DNA of 64,000 nt, taken from Lentisphaerota bacterium (GTDB taxonomy: Bacteria; Verrucomicrobiota; Lentisphaeria; Victivallales; Victivallaceae). This document shows positions 1 to 8,445 of this stretch, in pieces (the first letter of the stretch is position 1; the number at the start of each line of letters is the position of its first letter). The position numbers were made by a program, and so were the translations under genes. The stretch covers positions 26,701 through 90,700 of the forward strand of contig SUWF01000007.1 in the NCBI GenBank assembly GCA_015061575.1. The letters are read 5' to 3'. Under the pieces are notes generated by a model. The model was not told the origin of the DNA, did not search any database, and worked only from the letters and a program-made list of their open reading frames with translations.

Positions 1-753
1 GGCTGCCAACTGGAACGGCATTACAACAACTTGCTCAAAAGCGAAAAAGATCCGCAGTTTCACCCCTACGAAATAACGACCTTTGACTCCGCCAAAACTC
101 CGCACAAACAAACTCATCGCAAAGGCAGCATCAACGAGCTGCTCAAAAACAACCAGTACGACATCATCACTCTCCAACAGGGCAGTATAAAGTCTTTTCT
201 GACCGAAAGCTACGAACCTTACACCACTGAGCTGATCAAATATATCCGCAAATATCAGAAAAATGCCGAAATCGTTATCCAGCAAACCTGGGCATACCGC
301 TACGATTCCGCCCGTTTTGCCAAGTGGTCGCTGACGCAGGATCAAATGTATGAGCAGCTCAATCAGGCTTACAAAAAAGCGGCCGCAGCCCATCATCTGC
401 GCATGATCCCCATGGGCGATGCAGTGCAGCTTTACCGCCAGCTGACGCCCCAAAAATATCAGCGTCCGCAGCCGCCACTGATCTATCCCCAGCGTGACTC
501 CAACGCCGGAGATCCGGTCGGCAAATCAGCGTGGCGTACCAACAAAAAGACCGGCGAACGGTACAAAAACTACGATTGTCACCATCTGAACCGCAACGGT
601 GAATATATGCAAGCACTGCTCTGGTTTGCGTTTCTTTATAACGAACCGGTCAGCAAGGCAGCCTACCGCCCCGTCAAGATGGAAGATCAGGAGATCCAAC
701 TGCTGAAAAAATGCGCCCAAACTGCGCTGGATAATCTGTCGAAAATGCGCTGA
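1..753 (+). CDS. SGNH/GDSL-type hydrolase, 3' part only
   Basis: The frame is open from base 1, so the gene begins outside the window; the first in-frame start codon (TTG at 31) is probably not the true start. Counted from that TTG, the fragment shows a TLQQ block (about 47-50), a strand ending QQTWAY (84-89) and a C-terminal DxxH (D182, H185 in YDCHHLN) followed by a helix. This is the layout of the second half of SGNH-fold esterases, in which the DxxH supplies the catalytic Asp and His. The nucleophile Ser block (GxS) would lie upstream and cannot be seen. It resembles the DUF4886-type subgroup common in polysaccharide-degrading bacteria; the substrate is unknown. It ends just before a bidirectional terminator shared with the convergent gene. 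Confidence 0.72.
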   Translation, partial: GCQLERHYNNLLKSEKDPQFHPYEITTFDSAKTPHKQTHRKGSINELLKNNQYDIITLQQGSIKSFLTESYEPYTTELIKYIRKYQKNAEIVIQQTWAYRYDSARFAKWSLTQDQMYEQLNQAYKKAAAAHHLRMIPMGDAVQLYRQLTPQKYQRPQPPLIYPQRDSNAGDPVGKSAWRTNKKTGERYKNYDCHHLNRNGEYMQALLWFAFLYNEPVSKAAYRPVKMEDQEIQLLKKCAQTALDNLSKMR

Positions 754-766
754 TCATCCGGAACAA

Positions 767-806
767 AAAAACTGCGGCCGACTGTTAAAAGTTTGCCGCA
801 GTTTTT
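767..806. terminator. bidirectional rho-independent terminator
   Basis: A perfect 12-bp stem AAAAACTGCGGC / GCCGCAGTTTTT (767-778 with 795-806) with a 16-nt loop has an A run on one side and a T run on the other. It lies between two convergent genes, so it can end transcripts from both. Confidence 0.85.
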
Positions 807-827
807 ATTTTCAGTAATTTGTACAGC

Positions 828-3812
828 TTACTGCATTACTTCCACCTCGCTGAGCAGACGGCTGAAAGGCCGTTTGAGCTTGTCCAGCACCAGCCGGACT
901 TTGGTGGTTTCCACCGCAGGAAACGCAATTTCAAAGCTGGCGGCGGTGTTGCCGGAAACCGCTCCGACCTTTTGGAACTGACCGTTCACTTCCACTTCCA
1001 CATGAGCATCCAGCACCGGGGAATCATCGCCGGTTTTATTGATGATAGTGTGTACGTTGACCTTGCTGACTTTGGACTTTTGCGGCAGCGCAAATTCGAT
1101 CCACGGCTGAACGTCGTTATCCGCCGGGGCCCAGGTCGGCCAGACGGTTTTGGGGATATTTTCCACAATACCATCCTGCAAAAAGTATTCATAAGCCTGC
1201 GCCCGATCGGAGATCGGCTTGCTGCTGGATGCAGTGATTTTGGTCACATTTTCCGGAATGATACCTTTTTTGTACTCCCGTATCTCTGCCAGCGAAAGTT
1301 CTCCGGCAGCCGCCAGATTACCGGGTTTGAAACGCGCTTCGTCCGCTTTTTTGATCTCATTGCGCACCGCCGCAAGATCGATACCATTGCTGTTGAGCCC
1401 GCCGGATACATACACATGAGTACCCAAAGCGTCAAAGTGATCGCTCAACACTCCATCAACAACTTTGACCGTGCGTTTTTCGCCGGAAACCGCCAGCTCG
1501 CCGGCAGTCGGGAATTTGACTTTGATTTGAGCTTGTATGGGCTGCAAAGTCGGATTGACCGCAATGATCACATATTCATTGCCCAGTTTTTTGACTCCGG
1601 CGATCAACGGTTGGGGAGCAATAACCGCCTGCATATCGCTTTTTTCCATCAATATATTGCCCAGCGCTGCCGGTTCTTTCATTATATGCAGCAAGCCGAT
1701 ACGCAGCTGGTGGCTGTAACTGCCGCCAACGCTACTGTAAGAAAAAGGCACCATACCTTTGGCATCGCCCAGAAAGGCCATAAATATTTGGATGCGCATT
1801 TCATCAAATTTTGGAGCCCGGGAGCGTCCGCCGAAGCGGTTTATATGCCCCCAGTCAAACGCCTGCGGAATAAAAACCAGCGGCTTGTTAAAATTGCTGA
1901 TGATCCGGGCATTTTTGTAAGAAATATCCGGCGGCATGTGGTATTTATTATCCTTGAAAAAGTCCCAATAGCAATCCAGCCCCACCACATCGGCGATCCC
2001 CTTGAAGCGCGTTGCGCCCTCCACGCCGTAATGGTTGATCAGAGTCGGGTGATAAGGATCGATATCTTCCAGATAAGCTTGAACCGCCCGGAAAAATTCC
2101 GGATTTTCGCTGCGGCCTTCCGGCTCATCGGTCAAAAAGTGCCCCAGCAGACCACGGTGCTTGCCGGTCAATTCCACATATTCTTTCAGGATCTTTTTCT
2201 GTTCTTCGCTGAGGGAACTTTTCTGCATATCCTGCGAGGCAAAAGGCGCCCAGCTGTAGGTGTAAGGCTTCGGGAACCGGTGATAAGGATAGATCCAGGC
2301 GTAACGGCCGTTTTGTTCGCATTGATCCAGCCAGGCGATCAGTGCCTCCCGGCTCCGGAAAGGCGAAACGAAAGTCAGATTCACATTCAAGCCTTCGCCC
2401 CGTCCGAAGTTCATACCGAACACGCCCAGCGGCATGATCTTTTTGCCTTCCCGGTGCAAGATTCCCTGCCGGTCAAGCCAGACTTCGCCGGGCGAAAACG
2501 GCAGCTTGCGGATACGCACTTTAACTCCGGAAGCAGTTACAAAGTATTCGCCGTCCGGCATATTTTTGAAATCAAAACTGAACGGATTGACCCGATCTGC
2601 CGCTGCTATTTTTTTGCTCTGCACAACGCCTTGGGCGCCGGAAAGCGTGATTTCCAGCGGCGCACCGATATTTTCTTCCAGAATCACTGAGCCTTCGATC
2701 TTTTCCACCGGCGGCATGGAAGCATAAATATTGTTGCGGTACCACGGCGTAGTCAATTTGATCGCTGCGGCCTGATAATCGACCATCAACGTCCGGAACA
2801 CTCCGCACAGCAGTTCATTTTTGGCATTGCGTACTTCCAGCTGCAATTTATGTTCGCCGTTCTTTTCCACCTTGAGCGGAATTTCAAAGTTCTGCAATTT
2901 GCGGGGTTGGGTTCCAAAGACTTTTTCTGCTCTGTCCACGACTTTTCCGCTGCGGTCAACCAATACTGCTCTGAGCTTGCCCATCGCAAAACGCTTGCCG
3001 CAGTTGACCAGTGAACCGGCCAGCTGACAGACCACAGAATTGTCTTTTTTGACCGTTTTGACCGTGCTGTCGTTAAGCTGCCAGACGTAGTCGGCGGCGT
3101 TGAAATCCTTGAGAACTACCGGTGCAAAAGCAGATACTTCGCTGAAAGTTACTTTGCCGGTCGGAGTTGAAGCACTCATTTCCAGCGTTTTACGGCCCTG
3201 ACTATCCAGCAGAGTGCGCCGGGTGCGGCCGATTTGCATATCAAAAAACTTGAATTTGCCATCGCTGCCGGAATTGAACGCCCCCATCGGAATTGCAATT
3301 TCCAGCGTCCAGCAATCTTTATTGACTTGGGCAGAAATAACTTTGACGCTGCTTTCAAAACTGTAATCCAGCGCAAACTTATTCAAACCGGTATTGTCAT
3401 CTTCTCCGGCGGCATCAGCCACGGCGCCCAAACTGTCGATCATTATTTTGTACAAATATTTATCGTTCCCGCGATTGATAAAGTTCAGCTCCACGCAGTC
3501 CGAACGCCAGATTTTCTCAGAATCGTGAACATTTTCATTGCGCACCATGCTGCCCGGATCGGGTTCCATGGCCCGGATCGCCACATACAAATTTTTGTCA
3601 TCATGAAAAATCTTGTAAAAAGTTTGCACTGTTACCGCTTTATCGGTTCCCAGCAAGCAAAAATTGCCGTATTCCGGAACCGGAGCAGCCAGCACACTGC
3701 CTGCTTTGCCGCTGATATTCAAGCGGGGAGCTTCAACTGCCGGTGCAGCAGCAGCCGAAAAAGCAGCCAGAAATCCGAGTAAACCATACACGATCATGCT
3801 TTTGATACTCAT
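828..3812 (-). CDS. secreted CBM9-like / TIM-barrel glycosidase-like / discoidin protein (paralogue A)
   Basis: 994 residues with a clear signal peptide (about 1-23, ending AAFSAAAAP). Domains in order: a CBM9-like carbohydrate-binding sandwich (about 30-215, with NLYVAIRA, WRSDCVELNF and a W-x-LEIAIPMGAF strand), one or two Ig-like strand-rich modules (235-435), a segment beginning GEVWLDRQG at about 440 that leads into a (beta/alpha)8-type region with LTDEPEG near 561, and a C-terminal F5/8 type C (discoidin) sandwich from about 857. The acidic DEPE site sits where clan-A glycoside hydrolases carry the acid/base Glu; the nucleophile could not be placed. Likely exported polysaccharide hydrolase; no named GH family is recognised. 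A paralogue of the same architecture lies at 25632-28586. Monocistronic, ending at a shared terminator. Confidence 0.75.
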   Translation of the reverse strand: MSIKSMIVYGLLGFLAAFSAAAAPAVEAPRLNISGKAGSVLAAPVPEYGNFCLLGTDKAVTVQTFYKIFHDDKNLYVAIRAMEPDPGSMVRNENVHDSEKIWRSDCVELNFINRGNDKYLYKIMIDSLGAVADAAGEDDNTGLNKFALDYSFESSVKVISAQVNKDCWTLEIAIPMGAFNSGSDGKFKFFDMQIGRTRRTLLDSQGRKTLEMSASTPTGKVTFSEVSAFAPVVLKDFNAADYVWQLNDSTVKTVKKDNSVVCQLAGSLVNCGKRFAMGKLRAVLVDRSGKVVDRAEKVFGTQPRKLQNFEIPLKVEKNGEHKLQLEVRNAKNELLCGVFRTLMVDYQAAAIKLTTPWYRNNIYASMPPVEKIEGSVILEENIGAPLEITLSGAQGVVQSKKIAAADRVNPFSFDFKNMPDGEYFVTASGVKVRIRKLPFSPGEVWLDRQGILHREGKKIMPLGVFGMNFGRGEGLNVNLTFVSPFRSREALIAWLDQCEQNGRYAWIYPYHRFPKPYTYSWAPFASQDMQKSSLSEEQKKILKEYVELTGKHRGLLGHFLTDEPEGRSENPEFFRAVQAYLEDIDPYHPTLINHYGVEGATRFKGIADVVGLDCYWDFFKDNKYHMPPDISYKNARIISNFNKPLVFIPQAFDWGHINRFGGRSRAPKFDEMRIQIFMAFLGDAKGMVPFSYSSVGGSYSHQLRIGLLHIMKEPAALGNILMEKSDMQAVIAPQPLIAGVKKLGNEYVIIAVNPTLQPIQAQIKVKFPTAGELAVSGEKRTVKVVDGVLSDHFDALGTHVYVSGGLNSNGIDLAAVRNEIKKADEARFKPGNLAAAGELSLAEIREYKKGIIPENVTKITASSSKPISDRAQAYEYFLQDGIVENIPKTVWPTWAPADNDVQPWIEFALPQKSKVSKVNVHTIINKTGDDSPVLDAHVEVEVNGQFQKVGAVSGNTAASFEIAFPAVETTKVRLVLDKLKRPFSRLLSEVEVMQ

Positions 3813-3895
3813 TGATCTTCACCTTTCTTTATAAGATTATATTTTTGTTATTACTGCAAGTAACATACCTACTTTTGCAACATCTGTAATTATTG

Positions 3896-3924
3896 CTTAT
3901 AATAATTATACAGTTTTTCCGCAA
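3896..3924 (-). promoter_or_regulatory. promoter of paralogue A
   Basis: On the minus strand TTGCGG, 17 nt, TATAAG precedes the gene, leaving a leader of roughly 75 nt with an AAGG ribosome site close to the ATG. The match is fair rather than perfect. Confidence 0.5.
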
Positions 3925-4025
3925 AACTTCAACCCCCGACAGTAAATATTTTGCAAGAAATGTGACAGCCCTACTTTTTTTTCAAAAATCCATGCGTTAC
4001 CCCAACCAGCCAACAATATTCAAAC

Positions 4026-4053
4026 TTGCAATTTGCCGTAACGGGTGTATCTT
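4026..4053 (+). promoter_or_regulatory. promoter of the GNAT/Cys-cluster pair
   Basis: TTGCAA, 16 nt, TATCTT, followed after about 20 nt by an AAGGAG ribosome site (4071-4076) and the ATG at 4088. Confidence 0.55.
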
Positions 4054-4087
4054 ATATACCTGACTGAAACAAGGAGTTGCTGCAGCT

Positions 4088-4612
4088 ATGAACAACCATA
4101 TTGTAATTACCGCCTATTCAGCTGAATATATACAACAGGCAATTGAAGTTTGGAACTCGATCGTCCGGCATGGGCAGGCTTTTCCGCAGGAAGAGGAGCT
4201 TGACGAAAAATCCGGCCATGAGTTTTTTACCCGTCAAAGTTTCACCGGTATAGCTTGGGATACCAGTCAGAAAATGGTGGCCGGACTTTACATACTGCAC
4301 CCCAATAACGTGGGCCGCTGCGGTCATATTTGCAACGCCAGTTTTGCCGTGTCGGAAAAGTTCCGCCAGCAGCATATCGGAGAGCAGCTGGTCCGGCACT
4401 GTATGCTTCAGGCGGTGCGCTGCGATTTCCGGATCCTGCAGTTCAATGCGGTGGTCAGCAGCAATACTGCCGCTTTGAATTTATACCAAAAACTGGGATT
4501 CACCCAACTGGGCGTCATTCCCGGCGGTTTCCGCAATAAAGCCGGCGTCTGGGAAGATATTATTCCACATTACATTGACTTGACCGGTCTGGAAAAGCAG
4601 TTGGACGCATGA
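4088..4612 (+). CDS. GNAT-family N-acetyltransferase
   Basis: 174 residues, the usual size for a single GNAT domain. Visible elements are the first strand ([19 protein letters not shown]), a central strand [19 protein letters not shown] that fits motif [11 protein letters not shown] as the acetyl-CoA pyrophosphate loop (Q/R-x-x-G-x-G/A type, here QQHIGEQL), and [13 protein letters not shown] as motif B. It should transfer an acetyl group from acetyl-CoA to an amine; the acceptor is not predictable. A good AAGGAG ribosome site precedes the ATG. The stop overlaps the start of the next gene by 4 bases (ATGA), so the two are probably translated together. Confidence 0.85.
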   Translation: MNNHIVITAYSAEYIQQAIEVWNSIVRHGQAFPQEEELDEKSGHEFFTRQSFTGIAWDTSQKMVAGLYILHPNNVGRCGHICNASFAVSEKFRQQHIGEQLVRHCMLQAVRCDFRILQFNAVVSSNTAALNLYQKLGFTQLGVIPGGFRNKAGVWEDIIPHYIDLTGLEKQLDA

Positions 4613-4872
4613 GCAAATTTTCCTGCCGGAGCAACTGCGGCGCCTGCTGCATAGCTCCATCGATAAATTCACCGCTGCCGGGTATGCCCGACGGCAAGCC
4701 CGCCGGAGTACCCTGCGTGAATTTGGATGAAAATATGCGCTGCAAAATTTTCACCTCGCCGGAACGCCCGGCTTTCTGCGGGTCGCTGCAGCCATCGCCG
4801 GAAATGTGCCAGAACTGCCGCGAAGCGGCCTTGGATTATTTGAGCGAACTGGAAAAACTTACTCAACCGTAA
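4609..4872 (+). CDS. small YkgJ-type cysteine-cluster protein
   Basis: 87 residues containing eight cysteines: CRSNCGACC near the N-terminus (C5, C9, C12, C13), then CVNL, CKIF, CGSL and MCQNC. This spacing matches the YkgJ-like family (putative zinc/iron-chelating domain) and the length fits its short members. The role is unknown; members are thought to hold an Fe-S or Zn site. The start overlaps the GNAT stop (ATGA), so it forms a two-gene unit with the acetyltransferase. The 3' end overlaps the convergent esterase gene by 14 bases. Confidence 0.75.
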   Translation: MSKFSCRSNCGACCIAPSINSPLPGMPDGKPAGVPCVNLDENMRCKIFTSPERPAFCGSLQPSPEMCQNCREAALDYLSELEKLTQP

Positions 4873-5809
4873 AATTTTTCCGACACCACTGCAATATATC
4901 TTCATTAAGTTTTTTGTCGTGCAAAGTCGGAGCAAAGTGGCCTACTTCCCGGATAAACAGGGTTTTTATCTTATCACTCAAAGCGTTGGCGATCGAAAAT
5001 TGCCCGACCGGCGCTACACACGGGTCGAATTGCGCCGGAGCGCAAGCCGTGGGTATGGATATATATTTAGCCGCCGCCGAAGCATCGAACCAGCGCAAAA
5101 CCTCCAGCGCCTCAGGGTGTTCAAGCACATACATTCTACACGCCTCGCCGCTGCCGGTGGATTGGTGATCAAAACGGACTTCCGAACCAAAGGTGGGAAT
5201 GTTCAAATAAGCCGCCCGGAAGCGCTTATCCCACGCCAGCAGCAAGGCTCCCATGCCGCCGCCCATACTGCCGCCGGTGTAGCAGAGATTTTCCTCCGTA
5301 TCCGGGAACATATCCAGCAACACCCGGGCGGCCATCCACTGATCGGCGATCACCCCCCGCAAGATATAATTTTCTTTGCAGTCAATGCCGTGCAGCACAT
5401 GTTTATGCGGCATCCACGGAATATTTTTGCATTGCGAAAATCCCAATCCCCGCACACATGCGTAAGCAGTCGTCAAACCAAATTCGCTTACACACGGCGC
5501 CCCGGGATTGCTGTAGCCCTGGCCTTGCAGCAGTCCGCCGCAGGAATTTTCGGGCCGGGCGATCCACATGGTTATCGACTGGCCGTCATAATTTTCAAAT
5601 TTGATCCGGTAGGTCTTGTCGGAATCAACACTGCTCCAGACTTCAGCTTCCACCTTATAGCGCAGCGGAGCTTCCATCACCTGTTGGTAATTATTCTGCC
5701 AAAACTCTGCAAAACCGTCAACTTCGTTTCCGGGAGCGATTTGCAAAAGCATTTCCAAAGTATATCCATTGGACGGATCAAACGGAAAATCATGCGCTAC
5801 AGTCATCAT
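4859..5809 (-). CDS. acetylxylan esterase / cephalosporin-C deacetylase-like (CE7)
   Basis: 316 residues, the normal length for CE7. The family marks are present: the RG pair (R151-G152 in ILRGVIADQ), the nucleophile in GGSMGG (S181), Asp262 in QFDPC and His291 in GHFAP, completing the Ser-Asp-His triad. CE7 enzymes remove O-acetyl groups from xylo-oligosaccharides and related sugars. No signal peptide is seen, so it probably acts on imported oligosaccharides in the cytoplasm. Start chosen at ATG 5809, 6 nt after an AAGGA site; a TTG lies one codon upstream. It fits with the neighbouring secreted polysaccharide-active proteins. Confidence 0.88.
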   Translation of the reverse strand: MMTVAHDFPFDPSNGYTLEMLLQIAPGNEVDGFAEFWQNNYQQVMEAPLRYKVEAEVWSSVDSDKTYRIKFENYDGQSITMWIARPENSCGGLLQGQGYSNPGAPCVSEFGLTTAYACVRGLGFSQCKNIPWMPHKHVLHGIDCKENYILRGVIADQWMAARVLLDMFPDTEENLCYTGGSMGGGMGALLLAWDKRFRAAYLNIPTFGSEVRFDHQSTGSGEACRMYVLEHPEALEVLRWFDASAAAKYISIPTACAPAQFDPCVAPVGQFSIANALSDKIKTLFIREVGHFAPTLHDKKLNEDILQWCRKNFTVE

Positions 5810-5846
5810 CAAAGTCCTTTTTTAAACTTGGTTGAAGCTTATGTAT

Positions 5847-5876
5847 AATATATATCCCTTTGGGATGATATACCAA
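5847..5876 (-). promoter_or_regulatory. possible promoter of the CE7 esterase
   Basis: Minus strand TTGGTA, 18 nt, TATATT about 40 nt upstream of the start. The spacing is slightly long; treat as tentative. Confidence 0.35.
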
Positions 5877-5957
5877 TGAAAAATCAAACTTTGCGGAATT
5901 TCAGCTGTACTTTTCCGGAAATGCAATATATTTTTTCAATAAATCCGCCGAATGAAC

Positions 5958-5986
5958 TTGACAAGGCCGCAATAGAGTGCTAATGT
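5958..5986 (+). promoter_or_regulatory. promoter of the secreted beta-helix gene
   Basis: A consensus -35 TTGACA, 17 nt, TAATGT. The leader to the ATG is about 100 nt. Confidence 0.5.
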
Positions 5987-6089
5987 AGTTGCAGATTCGG
6001 GGATTTCGAGGTTTGGTCATATAAACCGTCCCTGATGCCTGAAATCAATTCCGGCTGATTTACCGGAATAACAAGGAAAATTGGTGATT

Positions 6090-7415
6090 ATGAGCAAATT
6101 CAAACTGATCGCCTGTATCGGGGTTGCCCTTCTTGCCGCAGCCAATCTTTCCGCCAAAGATATTTTTGTATCATTGGCGACTGGTAAAAACAAAAACGCC
6201 GGAACCAAAGAAGCTCCTTACAAAAACCTCTGGAAAGCGTTGAGCGTGGCCAAAGATGGCGACGTAATCCACCTGGCCGAAGGCAACTACCCCGGCCGGA
6301 TGAAAACCGGCTGGTTCAAGATGGAAAAACCAATTTCGCTGATCGGCGGTTATTCGGCGGACTTCACCCAGCGCAATCCGCTGGTCTACAAAACTATGTT
6401 CCAACCCAAAAACGAAAATAACGATAAAAAATCCGGTGCTTTGGGCCTGCTGCATATAGAATTTGAAAAAAATCCGATGAAAGCTCCCAAAGGTTTCGAC
6501 ATCGTGATCGACGGTTTGATCTTTGATGATGGTTTTGCCTCCAGCTACCACGCCGTCAAAGGCAAGCCCGAAGGCTTCGATACCGGCATGTGGCTGGAAG
6601 GTCCCGCCAAAAATAAAGCCGATAAATTCCCCAGCGCCAACCGTTACAGCATCTATTCGGCTACCGCCTCCCGGGGCGAAGGCAATATAACCATCCGCAA
6701 CTGCACCTTTGTCAACGGTTCCAATTACGCAGTCAACCTCAACTGGTTCAAGGGCAAAGTAGCGATCACCAACAACGTTTTCTGCAATAACCGGATGATT
6801 TCGATCAACGTTACCTGCTCCAACGGCCGGGAAAAATTGGATTGGGAATGTGCCTACAATACCGTGCTGTTCACCTGGAGCCGCCTCAACGACCTGGCGG
6901 ATATGGGTTTTGCCATCCGCAACAACACCAACTGCAACGCCAATATCCACCACAACATCATCGGTTTGAACGTGCTGACCGGGTTTGACAACACCAAGGG
7001 CAACCCCAAGCAGAAAACCACCAAGCTGGATAACAATATCTTTTTCCTGAACCGGGAATCCGACGTGCAGATGACCGTATCGCCCTCGATCGCCAAGATC
7101 CGGGTGGATTCCTTTGAAGATCTGGAAGAAGTTGACGGCATCGTATCCATCGACGGCAATATCGACCTCAAAGACCCGGCGATTTTCAAGGGCCGGATCA
7201 ATGCCAAATATCTCAATGCGTTCCTTTCCATGAAGTATTCGGAAAAGACCAGGCTTGATCCCGGCAAGTGCAATGCTCTGCGCAGCGTGCTGGGTCTGCC
7301 GCTGCAGGGATCGATCACTACCACCTGCGATATGTACGCCAACCGCTACCCGCAGGAAGATGCACTGAAACTCTTTGGCGCGGTGTCCACTCACGGAGCC
7401 CAGATGCCTAAATAA
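6090..7415 (+). CDS. secreted right-handed beta-helix protein
   Basis: 441 residues from the ATG at 6090; a reading from TTG 6081 would only add MVI before the signal peptide. Signal peptide about 1-22 (IACIGVALLAAANLSA). The N-terminal block IFVSLATGKNKNAGTKEAPY followed by W-x-AL-x-x-AKDGDVIHLAEGNY is the usual opening of pectate-lyase-like parallel beta-helix proteins (DUF1565-type). NITIRNCTF, VAITNNVF and IHHNIIG are successive coils. Such proteins bind or cleave polysaccharides outside the cell. No catalytic set specific to one lyase family is identifiable. A strong terminator follows. Confidence 0.8.
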   Translation: MSKFKLIACIGVALLAAANLSAKDIFVSLATGKNKNAGTKEAPYKNLWKALSVAKDGDVIHLAEGNYPGRMKTGWFKMEKPISLIGGYSADFTQRNPLVYKTMFQPKNENNDKKSGALGLLHIEFEKNPMKAPKGFDIVIDGLIFDDGFASSYHAVKGKPEGFDTGMWLEGPAKNKADKFPSANRYSIYSATASRGEGNITIRNCTFVNGSNYAVNLNWFKGKVAITNNVFCNNRMISINVTCSNGREKLDWECAYNTVLFTWSRLNDLADMGFAIRNNTNCNANIHHNIIGLNVLTGFDNTKGNPKQKTTKLDNNIFFLNRESDVQMTVSPSIAKIRVDSFEDLEEVDGIVSIDGNIDLKDPAIFKGRINAKYLNAFLSMKYSEKTRLDPGKCNALRSVLGLPLQGSITTTCDMYANRYPQEDALKLFGAVSTHGAQMPK

Positions 7416-7448
7416 AATCAGCTGCGGTCAACGCAAAAATCAATTCTT

Positions 7449-7490
7449 AAGCCGGTTGCCAGTACAATACATTGGCGGCCGGCTTTTTTT
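7449..7490 (+). terminator. rho-independent terminator
   Basis: Stem AAGCCGG / CCGGCTT (7449-7455 with 7479-7485), with further inner pairing, followed by a T7 run. Confidence 0.85.
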
Positions 7491-7521
7491 GTTATTTTTT
7501 GATCGACTTTGATTATTAAAG

Positions 7522-7550
7522 TTGGCAAACCAATTTTCCTGAGTTATATT
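7522..7550 (+). promoter_or_regulatory. promoter of the nitrilase-fold gene
   Basis: TTGGCA, 17 nt, TATATT, with a leader of about 40 nt and GAGG ahead of the ATG. Confidence 0.6.
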
Positions 7551-7596
7551 AGCAGCAGAAACAGTTTAGTTATTGTTATTTTGAGGTAAAATAAAA

Positions 7597-8403
7597 ATGC
7601 GTGTTACTATTATGCAGCCGCCCTACCCGGCTCCGGGCGAAGCGGCCAAGACCTTGAACTGGCAGCTCGAACAGCTGCAGAAGCTTGAAGTAAATTCCAC
7701 TGATCTGGTGATCTTTCCCGAAAATGCCAACTGTACCGGCTACACTGATTTGGCTGACCTCAAACGAATGGTGCAAAACGAAGGCGCAGTTTTTGTTGAG
7801 GCAATGCGGCAAACCGCCCGCCGGGTCAACTGCACGATCATGAGCGGATTGGAAAATATCGGAAGCGACGGTGTTTTGCGCAACCAGCTGACCGTTTTCA
7901 CCCCGGAAGGCGAAGAATTTTCGCCCTACACCAAAGTGCATCTGGTTGAACCGGAACTGGTCAAAGGCATTGAACCCGGGCAAAAACCGGAATCGTTTCT
8001 GTACAAAGGTGTCCGCTATGGAGCGGCGATTTGTTTTGATTCCTATTTTCCGGAACTTTTTGTGGAATACGCCAAACAGCGCATCGATGTGATGATCGTT
8101 ATCAGCCACCAGCGGCAGGAACGGCCGGATATTCTGGAGTTTCTCAACCAGACCCGGGCCTTTGATTGCGGCTGTACGCTTTTGCGTTCCGCTCCGGCCA
8201 TGCAGAACCCCGATATCGGCGGCCGCAGCATGGTCATTGCTCCGGATGGCAAGATCCTGGCCAACGCCGGCGGTACGCCCGGAGTGATAACTTACGACAT
8301 TGATCCGGGAGCCCGTTTTATGCGGGCAGCATCCTATGGCGAACCCGACCGGATCGGGGACTACCGGGAAGTGCTGATGGTTTCCAGAAATCACTTTGAA
8401 TAA
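7597..8403 (+). CDS. carbon-nitrogen hydrolase (nitrilase superfamily)
   Basis: 268 residues, full length for a single nitrilase-fold domain. The catalytic triad is intact: Glu42 (FPENAN), Lys113 (YTKVHL) and Cys146 (AAICFDS). The family hydrolyses amides or nitriles through a Cys thioester; the lack of an N-terminal glutaminase or a membrane domain rules out NadE and Lnt. The substrate cannot be told from sequence. It is cytoplasmic, with its own promoter, and lies 42 bases ahead of the large Fn3 protein. Confidence 0.88.
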   Translation: MRVTIMQPPYPAPGEAAKTLNWQLEQLQKLEVNSTDLVIFPENANCTGYTDLADLKRMVQNEGAVFVEAMRQTARRVNCTIMSGLENIGSDGVLRNQLTVFTPEGEEFSPYTKVHLVEPELVKGIEPGQKPESFLYKGVRYGAAICFDSYFPELFVEYAKQRIDVMIVISHQRQERPDILEFLNQTRAFDCGCTLLRSAPAMQNPDIGGRSMVIAPDGKILANAGGTPGVITYDIDPGARFMRAASYGEPDRIGDYREVLMVSRNHFE

Positions 8404-8445
8404 ATTATTTCAGCCTGATGATCCAACAATAAAAAGGAGGACCGA

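Noticed and set aside
819..2690. 623-codon open frame on the plus strand
   Set aside because: It lies opposite the CBM9/TIM-barrel gene in its shadow frame, has no ribosome site and a composition (many His, Arg, Phe) typical of antisense frames in this genome.
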